Positions 24,601 to 36,600 of a stretch of DNA of 64,000 bases are shown here, one piece after another. The position numbers were made by a program, and so were the translations under genes. Where the stretch lies: assembly GCF_004210375.1 (NCBI RefSeq), contig NC_134830.1:46009094-46073093 (forward strand). Reading direction: 5' to 3'. Source of the DNA: Tachypleus tridentatus (lineage: Eukaryota > Arthropoda > Merostomata > Xiphosura > Limulidae). Position 1 is the stretch's first letter. The number at the start of each line of letters is the position of its first letter. The notes beneath the pieces are model-generated. The model searched no databases. It was not told where the DNA came from and saw nothing but the letters and a program-made list of their open reading frames with translations.

Positions 24601-27600
24601 AACAACTGTGGGACGATTTTAATCTTCTCTTTTATGTGGCCCATGACTCAAAAGTTTGTGCACCACTGGTCTAAAGCCTCAATTATGAAGATTTTGATCA
24701 TCTTTTCTCTCCTCCAGAATTTGGTATTCCTTCCCATTTCTAGTTTGAGGGATCATCTAGGCCTGACTCAGTCTTCACAGAACTTGTGTACTGTGTTTGT
24801 GATGTTTTATCCATTTCTCATATTTTTTACTCCCCTTGCCCCTTTCTTGTTGCATGAGCAATCTTCTCTCCTAGTTTTGATATTTCCTTCCTCCCTTGAT
24901 ATTTGGGTTCATACATCAGCTATTGGAAGCTGCCCACAGAAATCCTGAGGGACTTTATGTCGATACTCTTCAAATTCTCTCCTGAAACATTATCCTGCAT
25001 TTTGTCCTTGGCTCTAGTATCACATACATGGTTTCTTTGATGTTGGGACCTTATGGGTAGGGACTCAGTTTTGGCTCAGATCAGTTCAACCTCCTATTAT
25101 TTCAGGGACATACATCTTACTCCTTTTCTGAGATGTTAAGTTTTTAATACAGTCCCTGAGAATATTGAATTTTGGGTGATGTTACCCCTCCATCAATCAA
25201 CCCTTACAATATTTTGTGATCCATATGTCTTTGTCAGGGCTTGACATGCTATCATTCCCATTTTCCATCCTTCATCCTCACATCCCTTACCTTTTCCTTT
25301 TAATTGGGGTGTTTCTTTTCATCAGTTTCCTTGATGATGTAAGATCCATCATCACAGTACCAGTGACTATTTTGTATGTTTGTGTTCTGTTGGAGTTTTT
25401 TCCTCACCTGCTTCCCTTTGTTGAAGATAATTGTGTTATACAGGTTCTATCAGAAGGTTTCATTATCCAGTTTCTTTCCCCACTTCCCTTTTTTTCTTAC
25501 CTCTTATCCTTTTCTCTTTTCTGAGATCCCATGACATGCCAGTGTCTCTCAGGAGCAGTTTGAGATTTACTTTTGTAATGAATCATTAAACCTGTTCACT
25601 GTCCTTCGAAGAGTTTTTTTCTCATTTTTTATTGTCCTCAAGAAGACAAGGGATTGGAAGCTGGCCATCAATTTATCTTGTCCCCAATTTTGCCATGGAG
25701 TCTTTCCTCACCCTGAAATGGGCATTATCCCCAGGGTTGTGAATGACTGAAATGGATGTCTCCATTATTTACCTCTACTTCCTCATTGCACTTCAGCCTC
25801 AACCTTATCTTCAGTTTGTCTATCTTGGGGTAGTTTACAGGCATTTCAGACTTGCCTCAGCTCCATAGGTGTTTTGTTACATCAAACAGGCTTTTGCTTA
25901 ACATCTTCATGCTCTGCAGCTGCATTTTTATTATTACATGGATGATTGACAACTTCTATCTAATTCTGAGCAAGAGTTGACCACTTATACTCACCAAATC
26001 CTTTTTGTGACAGCTCGAGTGGGCTGGGTGATTAAATGGAAAAGTCAGCCCTCCAACCCACCCAGTATTTGGTGCCTTTAGAGGTCTTTTTTGGACACCA
26101 ATATCAATCACACTCTGCCTACCCCTTTGCATTTGTGGTCCATGGAACTTTTAGTTCACTGTGTTCTCTCAGCCCACTTACATACTACTAAAAGTTGTGT
26201 TGCTTTTGAGCCCTCTTTGTCACAGTTGTGTGACTCATTAGATGCCTGCAGTGGGCCCTTAACAAACGATGGAACCTAGCTCATGATTCTCTTTTCACAA
26301 ACTTTACTTTTCTTCCCTTTGAGATGATTTGCTGTAATGACAAGACAAAGCCCATACATTAGTGGGTGTGCCACTTCCTCCCTTGCATTTTATTAAACAT
26401 CTGTTCATGGACACATCCCTTCAGGAAAGGGAGCCTTGGGTCAGTCACCAGGAAACTTCTGGCTGTTGGTTTGCAGACAAAACTTTCCTGCAATGATCTC
26501 AAAATTCTAGCTATCTGTCAGGCATTACACCACTTCCTTATTTTCATCTGTCATTGTCTGATGATAGCTAATTTGGACAAATCTACATTGGTGGCACATA
26601 TCAACCTTTTGAGAGGTATGTTTTTTGACATTGGATCTTTCATGTTGGGCACATCATACACATCATATTGGTCTCATCACTATTATTACTGCATCTACAG
26701 GCTTTGGTGATTGATGCTTTCAGTCAGGATTGGTCACACAAATACCTTTATGTGTACTCTTCTGTCCTATTACTTTATCAGGTGATTTCCTGGGGTCCAC
26801 TCTAATCCTGATTGTGCCATATTGGCCAGCACAAACTTGGTTTCCAATCACAACCTATCCCTCTTCCACTTTCTCCCTCCCTCCTTTGTGAACCTCTGTT
26901 CTCACTAGGCTACGCATTGGTCACAGTTTTTTAACTCATCATTTTCTTTTATCTGGAACTGATGCACCAATGTGTAGTTTGTGTAACACTCAAATCACTA
27001 TCAGCCACGTTTTACTTTCTTGCCATCGCTACAATTCTCAATGACGGCAATATTTTAAACATATTTTTTCCCAGGGTCAATCTGTAACATTGGACAGAGT
27101 TATTGGTGATGGTGACTCTGTCCACCTTGATAATGTTTTTAATTTTTTAATGGCCATTAATCTTTTTAATCTCATTTAAGTGTTGCATATTTATTCATTA
27201 CACCTTTTTAATTGTGGTTCCTTTTTTACAGTTTTAGTCTCTCTCCTTCAATTTGACATTAGACAATGGCCAGAACATTAAATAACTTCGACACCGGACT
27301 GGAAAGGCCAATTTCAGGTGACTAACGCTACTGTTTGAACTATCCGTTTGAACTACTCGTTAGTCGTCCTGGCGAAGTTGTTATTATACTTTTGCTGCAT
27401 ATCATTTCACACTTTTACTAAACTTTTTAGTACTGGCCATATTGACTCATAACCCGGAACCAGGACTGGAAAGACCAACTTCAGGTGACTGACGGTGGTT
27501 TTTATACTTACCTGTTAGTCTTCCTGGCGGTTACGATCATTACCATTCTGCTACAGGTAGTTCTTTACAACTTTGTTGACTGGAAGTCAACATTGGTTTT

Positions 27601-30600
27601 ACGCCATTTTCTGTTTTAATTGCCGCTTTGCTTTTATCTTCAATTACTTTTACAAATTTTACTCCATTTACTTGACTTTTATCTTTTTACTGGACATTTG
27701 GCTACTCATTATTACGATTTTGCGGAGTGTCTTTTAAAACTTTTATTCTTTTACATTTTGATAATAGCTGCTATGACACATAACCTGGAACCAGGACTGG
27801 AAAGGCCAACATCAGGTGATTGACGGTGGTTCTTGAACTTACCTGTTAGTCTTCCTGGCGGGTTATGATCATTACCATTTTGCTAGAGTAAATATTTTAC
27901 AACTTTGAAGACTGGATGTCACCATTGGTTTTTACACCATTTTCTGTTTTAATTGCTGTTTTGTTTTTACCTTCATTTACTTTTACAAATTTTACTCCAT
28001 TTACTTGACTTTATCTTTTTACTGGACATTTGGCTACTCATTATTACGATTTTGTGGAGTGTCTTTTAAAACTTTTATTCTTTTACATTTTGATAATAGC
28101 TGCTATGACACATAACCCGGAACCAGGACTGGAAAGGCCAACTTCAGGTGATTGACGGTGGTTCTTGAACTTACCTGTTAATCTTCTTGGCGGGTTATGA
28201 TCATTACCTTTTTGCTAGAGTAAATACCTTACAACTTCTTATACTCTGCCTTCTATCTTAACATTGTAGACTAGGTGTCAACATTGGTTTTATACTTTTT
28301 TGTTTTACCTTCATTTCCATTTGTGTCTATTACTACATTTATTTATTTATTTTTATTTTTTTTACATTTTTACCGAATGTCTGGCGCAGATAGTCTCGCT
28401 GCTTTGTGCCATAAAACACTAAATCAATCCATCAATTAATTGTGAACCTTGATTCCATGTTCTACATCCCAACAAAAGATGAATGTAAGGAAGTAGCTAA
28501 CAAGGAAGTGACTCAATGTATAAAACCAGATCTTCTTGCCAATGACTGGACATGAAGATTCCACTACTCAAACCAAGGAATTTATTATCTAGCTCTTTTA
28601 CTACAGATTTTCAATCTCTCCACTTTCTCATTATTGTGTGGCACCCTTTTATACCTTCCATTTTTCCAGATGCCATATGTTTTCACTTTTTTTGTTTTTA
28701 CTGTGCCAAATTTTGTACCAATGGTGTAGCAACTTTTTAAACATTTCCCTACAGTTTGAAGATGATGCTATATTGAGGCTGTAGAATGTTTATTTTTGCA
28801 TTAAGTCTGCATCTAAGAAAAGTAATATATATGTATGTATATAGAGACAATATATAAAGTGTTTGTTAACAATGGCTAATGTTTTTCTTTTTATTGGTTT
28901 GTTTTTATTTAGGCAGATTGGAAAAGACATTAGCAACACCTTTACAAAGCTGGAAAAACTAACATTATGTAAGTTTACAAAGTGTAGATTCCAATATAAT
29001 GAATAAAGTAGACAGGAACTTTTGAATCTAGCATTTCTGTTGATCTGTGAGAAAAGAATACATTTGTACATCATGCAGGTTATGGTTAAGTGCTCTGTGT
29101 GAATAAGTTTGAACAGCATGCAGGTTGAAATTAAGTGCTATGTATAAACAAGTTTGAACATCATGGAGGTTGTAGTTAAGTGCTCTATGTGACAGCTAAA
29201 CAACTGGTCATTCAAACAAAGTTTGATGATTTAGTAAACATTGAAAAGAAACTGTATGTGCAAAGTGCTAACAAAGTAAATTATTTAATGAAAAAAAGTG
29301 TAATTAACATTCTATTTTCCAAAAAGTAATAGTGTATTTAATATACCACTATTATTGTTTAAATCTTCATAGGGGTACAATGTGATGTTAAAACTAAATA
29401 CAACTGATGTAAAATTAGAATAACACACACAGCATTGTATTCGATCTTATGTAAATTTTGTCATTTATGAAAATATAATAATAACAAAGGATTTTAACAT
29501 TTTTTTTATGTTCATGTGTTGTGATAATATACATGAAACTTTTTACATCTACCATTACACAACAAAACATAATGTTAAAACTAATGTACCCATGGGTCCA
29601 TGACCCACATTTACAGGGTTACTATAATGTACATTTAATGTTTGAACTACTTTTTTTGGGTTAATGATCATTGCCACTATGATGCAAACCAATTTACAAA
29701 CGGTAATCAGTAGACTCACTTATTTACATTCTTTAATGTAAATCAGTGTGAAATTTCAGGTGTTGATAAAGCCTTACTTGGAATATTGTTTTAAATTTTA
29801 CTGTAGAAAAAAGCTTATTTTTTTTTTTTTTTAAATTGAGACATGGGTAAGTTTGAAAGTTATAAAAGTGATACTTAAATATATGAAATAATTTCTCTGG
29901 AATGCAGAAGAACCAGAGATGTCTTGATTCAGGTGTTTAAAAAATTAATAAACTGTGTACTGGGGTGTTGAAAAAGTAAGGCTAGAAATAACATCTTAGT
30001 ATAACAAGAAATAAGTATATGCAATAATAGCCCAGATTGATAAGTGTTAGCAAGCCTTTCTGTTGTTAGTGTTATTAACTTGTCAAATGGTTACCATATA
30101 ATGTGATGTGTGCTGGTAGTTTAAGTTTTGTTGTGTAGTTTATTGGTTGAAAGGTTGTGTTTTAAGTTAAGCAATAGTTTCTTTCACTGAGGTTTTTTTT
30201 TGTATATTTTGGTGTTTTGAAATTTTGTCTAAATCCACTGTTGTAAGGTTTTTGTAGCTTATTCTATTTTATTATGTCTGGTTTCTTTTTGATGCCAGGT
30301 TTTGTTCATTATGAAAAATAGTCAGCTAATGATTCAGTTTTATTCTGAATATAATAAGCAACTCTAATAACTTTTTAAAGAAGGGACAACCTTCTGTTTA
30401 GTAACAGTTCATCAGAAATATGAAACATCGTGTGTAGAGTGTTTGACAGGGCTGCTAATGTCTTACAAAATATTTCCATGTTATGAAAACTGAGGTATTA
30501 GTCTTTTTTGACGTGCATGACTTGAATGTGGATACTGTAATTTCCCTTTTCTTACTTCCATTCGTGATTTTTGAAATACAAAAGTTCTGTTTAAACATGT

Positions 30601-33600
30601 TAAAATTTTATAATGTCATTTCTGTGAACTTAACTCTTTGATTTTTGAGAAATGTAAACTTTGATATAAATTCAGTTACAAAGTTTGAGATGCTTTACAT
30701 GGATTATATCAAATACCAAGTTTGTAATATTTGTTCATGTTATAAACATTTTATATCAAAGTACCAATATCTCATATATAAGTTTATCCATAGTGGCCAA
30801 ACGGAAGTCTCTGTTTGATGATAAACCTGTGGAAATTCAAGAGCTGACCTATATAATTAAGCAAGACATAAACAGTTTAAACAAACAAATAGCACACTTA
30901 CAAGAGGTAAGTCTAAACGTTTAATGAATTATTTCTATTATAAGCAAGTAGATTTTATTTTATATGTATGTATGTATATATATAACTTGAAGGTTAGTTA
31001 ATCTGCATTGTAATAAAATTTTGCTGAAGTTAACATTTTGAAAAGTTTCTAATGTATGATGCTGTTTTTCAACAAGATTGATAACGTTTTGATAATTACA
31101 GCATTTGTAAATATGTTTTGGAATCTGTGGAATCTACACACAAGTTACCTGCACGTACATGTAATTCCTAAACATCATTGCCCATTAATTACTAATTGAA
31201 GTGTTTCTTTGTGATGTTTATGTAATAGATATAAACATTCCCAAACATTTTTGTATTAACTATATATGTATTTATTTGATGTTTGTAAATTTCTATGTTT
31301 GAGTGTATGTGAGTCTGGTATATTGTTATATATTGTAAGATGAGAGTGCACTAACTTTTCTGTTTTTAGATTTTATTACTTATTTTGTATGTTTGTAATT
31401 GAATTGATAAGTAAGAATATAACTTGTATGTATACTACAATTTTCACACAAAAATGTTTGCTTTGTAGAATATACAGAATAAAAAGCTGTACATTGTTTT
31501 CCAAATATCAGGCAACTATAACAAGTATTTATTATGTTTCAAGAAAATTGTTTTTAAAGTAAAATCAATATAAATGACAAAAATTACAAATTATAGGCCT
31601 TTGCACAATTTGCTTAATTTCATGTGTTGCGATGTCCTCAACTTTGTGACTCATTTGATGTTACAAAGATCTCAGATATAATTATGTTAAACTTGTAAAA
31701 ACTGATTATCTTTTTGTTATAGTTATCAAAAACAAGAAGTTACAGGAATGGAAAACACATGCAGTCACATTCAAACTCTGTTATTGTTACATTACAGGTA
31801 AGTAATAATCTGGTGTATGATTATTTAACATTTTTTTTCATTCCTTTTGAACACTGTTTGACACAACAAGCAGGGATTTTTGTTACAAATTAAGAAATTT
31901 TTATATTACTGAGAACAGTATAACAGTTATGCATAATAAAATTTTCAAGCATTTTGAACAAGTAATATAATCAGATATAAAGCAGGATTAACATCAGTTT
32001 AAAGGTTGTTGAAATAACTCACTTTGGGCCAGTTATGTTCCAAAATATCCTGAGAAGATAAGCAGGGGTTAGAATTTTAATTCAGTTTTTTAAAAACAAG
32101 GTAAACTGGAACTTTATTAATCCATAAGTATAAAAATTGATATTATCTCTGTGAACATATAGTGTTTAAACCACCAATATGTCCATCATATCCCAGTCAA
32201 CCTGATAAGCTCTGGTATTGGGAGATCTTATTGTCACAGGATGTTGCAGACGTAGTGTGGTCAACATATTATAACATACGACCCTTTGATTTCACCCATG
32301 AATTCTTAAAATAATCATTAACCAAGACAAGAGACTTTCTTTATGGTTTTCATGCAGTACTAGTTTGTGTATTTTAAAAGCTGAAAGGAGCTTCATTTTT
32401 GTAATTATTCCAAAACATTTTTCCAGTTCATTGATTTTGGGGGATTATTAAGGAATGTTTCAAAAATAGAAATATTAAGTTTATTTCTGACCACCAGTTT
32501 TGAAATACAATTCTTAATACTCAGAGTAATCTATGCTGAACAGTTAAGCTTCTTAATTTAAAGAAAAAAAAATTATAAGTTTCAGTATTTTTGCAAGTTC
32601 ATTGCTAATCATATTTCATTGTAATTATTGCTGAATGAAACTTAACAAATCAGTTCTTATGGTTAACTGTGATTTTTTTAATATTGTGCTGTAGTTGTAT
32701 TGTGCTGTTACGTGTGTGTTAAAATGTATTTTGGTTGTTGTGTTTGTTTTTTTTCAGTCAAAACTGGCTTCAATGTCAAATAACTTCAAACAAGTTTTAG
32801 AAGTTCGAACAGAGGTGAGAGTATTTTAGAAATAGTAATCACTACAGTTGTTAGTGAACAGCCTAATTAAATAGTAATACATACATACATCTTTTCCAAC
32901 TTTTTTTATTGTTATATGGAATCATGGTTATACTTCAAAAAATTATCTGACAATTTGCAAATTTACAATCCTAAATAATGTATTGTTTGAGAAACTCTGG
33001 CAATGTTGTTCTTAGTAAACTGGAAAGTTTTTACTTCATGTAATTTTGATTTTAGAAACATTTATCTAGTCATAGTTATAATAATTCCCAGATGGGAGTA
33101 CATTATATGTTTAGCAGCATATCACAGTTTGGATCTTAGACTCCTGATCTACGTCATGCCATCAAGACCACATCTAATCTCTACATCAGTGAAAACTCAC
33201 TTTCGTAGATGTAGGGAAAGGACAAGTGGATAGTTGGATAAAGTGTTTGTTACCTTTACATTAATGTTGCGAAGTATATGAACTATTTTGTCGAGTGCGA
33301 GATGAAATTAAAGTTGAGTATAATATTAGATGTTTGATTTAATTTCAGCATGCTTACAGTTATTCACTGTGAAACAATCAACTGTGCATTGTGGTGAAAC
33401 ATATGGTAAAAAAGTTACTTGTAGCAACAAATTTTGTAATTATCTTTGTATAGTTACAAAGAATTGTTTTATACAAAACCCTTTGAAAAGGTTTTCAGGG
33501 GCAAAATAAAATATTTTTCAGATTGCTTATAGTAAATTTTCTTTAATAATAAAGATAATTATTTAAATATAATTGATTGCAGGAGTTTTTAATCTCCATA

Positions 33601-36600
33601 TTTACTGTTGTATGCTTTATGTGCAGTTTTTCAATTTCTTTAAAACTTTGTTTAACTTGCTGCAGAACTTAAAGCATCAAAAAAATCGAAGGGAACAGTT
33701 TACTCAAGGAACTGTTGCAGCTACTCTTCCACCATCTGCTGTGGCAGGTCACACAGGTTCAATTCTGTTGGCAGATGAAAGAGCAAGCTCTCTGAATACT
33801 GAGGTTGCTATCAATATGGACCACTCGAAGAATTACTATCAACAACAGATGGAACTTATTGATGAACAGGTAACAATAGATCAAGGTTTTACAGTCTTAG
33901 ACAGTAGGTATGGGATCGTATTTAACGTCATGCCTATTGGCACAATTTGCTTTGGGGGTAGGGAACATGCTTTCCTTTAACACTTTTAAAACTTCACAGA
34001 ATTTGTTTGGGGTGGGACATGGTTTCCTTTAACATTTTGAAAATCATTTTCCACAGCCTATATTTTTCAAACAACCACATCAACAGAAATGAGATGATAG
34101 GAGTGTAACAGTATTTGGATTTACATTATATATTTTATTTTTCTGCACTTCATGTGTGATACCTCAGTTTTTAACACCTTTTTTTATCCAGTGACATTGT
34201 TTTCTCTATCAGTCAACTAGTCAACAATTTTTTTTTAATATACTGAATTAATAATTAACAGAGGGATCATTACACATGAATGACCATTTATCACATACTG
34301 CTGACCATATGATGTGCATTATATACATTATGCTTTCATTTCTCAGTTAAAAAACAATCAAAATGATTTTAAAATGATTTCAAAACATCTTTTTTTGTGT
34401 CAAATACTCAAAGATTGCAGTTAGTATGACAATGGTGACAGTTTATTGAGGATAAAAAAAATGTTGAAAAAAAGGTCATATACAAAACTAAAGTAGTTGG
34501 GGATATAAGATGTAGTTAACCAAAGTGTGTCAGATGGTGATTTACCAATACCTAATAAAATTTCTGGTTATGTAATAGTTATAACTGTCAAATGTTTTAG
34601 GTTTGGTTTACCATTTATGTAATAGTAATAGTTTCCTTATTATTTGATTTATGATATCAAAAATAGTTAAAATATGCTGTGGAATTAAATTTGAAAGTTG
34701 TTTAGATGAAACAAAAATTTACAGCATTCACAGAAATAGAAAAATTCAGTTTTCATTTGTTTAAAACAGTGAAATGATTAAAAGTAAATATGAACAGAAA
34801 CAAAACTACAAAAATCAAGGAAGAGTTCAATCTTATTTCTTTGTTTTCCTGTACTTTAAATAGTTAACTTTTGTTAATTTATGTGGTTTAACTTATGTTC
34901 CATTGTATAAATTCAGTATTCATTAGAATATTTTTCATATTATTTTATTATTTTAGTAGTTTGCATATTTCTTATGGTAAAGCCAATTTATTCTTTCCTA
35001 TGTTTTTGTTGAGTACATTACTAAAAACACTCAAGTACTTTAGTTATTTCCATGTTGAAGGAGAATTGCTGAAAATTCCAGTAATTTAATCCTTTCCAAA
35101 TAGGAGTGTATCACTGATAACTAAAGTACTTTAATTCTGATTGGGAGAAATAATTATAAGCTCAGAACTACCATTAGCATAAAAACTAGAAGTGTAGTGT
35201 GTAATAATCAGACACCTGATAAATATGATGGAAAGTTTGCAGACATCAGGGCTGAAATATACTATGTCTTTATGTAAAGCAGATATTGATGGTTTTCAAT
35301 ATGGATTTCTTTTTTTAATAGCAATTACTTGCACATAAAAATTATCAGGAATAATAATAATAGTGTGTGTGTCGTGAGATTTTATTCATAGTAGAAATAG
35401 AGAGCATGTGTGAGTGTGTATGTGATGTAATGAACTGGATGTGTTCATTCATGATATTAGCTTCAACTTGTACTTCAATTGTGGGGGAATATTTTAAGGA
35501 CCCTAAATTTACTTACTTTGTTCCAAATGTAAAAGTATTTTAGCCACATTAGTTTGATACTACAACTACCAAATACTGCTTGGATTATTGCAATTGAGAA
35601 ATTGGGGGAGTATAGCATGAAACTTTTCAGAACAAAACACTGCTTGGATCATTCCTGTTGAGGGATTGGAACAGTATCATAAAATATCTCAGTATCAGAC
35701 ACTGCTTGGGTCGTTCCTGTTGAGGGGTGATGAGGGGACCTCCCAGGGAAGGTTATGTTCTTTCAGGTTACCTCCTCTGGGATCTAAACATCCACCCACG
35801 TGTTTGCTGTGCATGTCAACCCGTGAAGGGGATGAGAGGATCCTGGTGGTTATGGGGTCCAACCCTAACACACCACTTTGGCCTTGAATTCCTGTATACG
35901 GGCAGCCTTTGGGTGGCCTCCCTTGGGTTAATTGGCTGATCCACTTGAGCTAGGGTCAACCAAGTACCAGTGTTAGAAGTTCTCAATGGGTGTTGTGAAC
36001 ATTGTGTCTGATGCTGGTGTTTGGGTATAGTGCTCATGAAACCCTGGCATTGCTGCAGTGTTCTTATTTGACATTGTAGTGCATCCCCTTGTAGGCTCCA
36101 TGGTGGGTGAGGTCAGTGGGCACCAAAATTTCCTTTTTTATTATGGATCCTCCACATTAAAACTTAAATAAAATAGTGAAAAAACAGTCCATAGGTAAAC
36201 GACTACATCTTGAAGATTCTGAGCAGCAATCTTCAATATCTGTAACACCTGTTGTACCTCATTTTCTTATCCTACATCCTCTTTCAGACATATTTTTAGG
36301 GCAAATGTCTCCCTCTTTCATTCAGAAGGGACTAGAGGAACTTGCTGGCTCTCCATATTCAGTAAAGAAGCTTTGATCTGGTGACGTATTGGTGGAAACA
36401 TCCACATCTCAACACAGTGAACTCCTCTTGCATTCAAAGGCAATTGGAGATATACTTATTTAGGTTACACCTCATGCTACTTTGAATTCATCACGAGGAA
36501 TTATTGTTGAGAGGGATATGAAGAACATCCCTGAGTCGGAGATTCTTGCTGGTTTCTCGACTCAAGGAGTTTCTGCAGTGAGGCATATCTCCACTCAAAA

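Noticed and set aside
26896-28439. One composite element spanning the DIRS-like and LINE parts
   Set aside because: The abrupt change of protein type at 26896 and the perfect TTGTGAACCT duplication show a LINE inserted into older DNA rather than one hybrid element.
33003-33233. An extra exon or nested gene in a syntaxin-5 intron
   Set aside because: Exons 6 and 7 join in phase without it, and the open frame has no recognisable domain.
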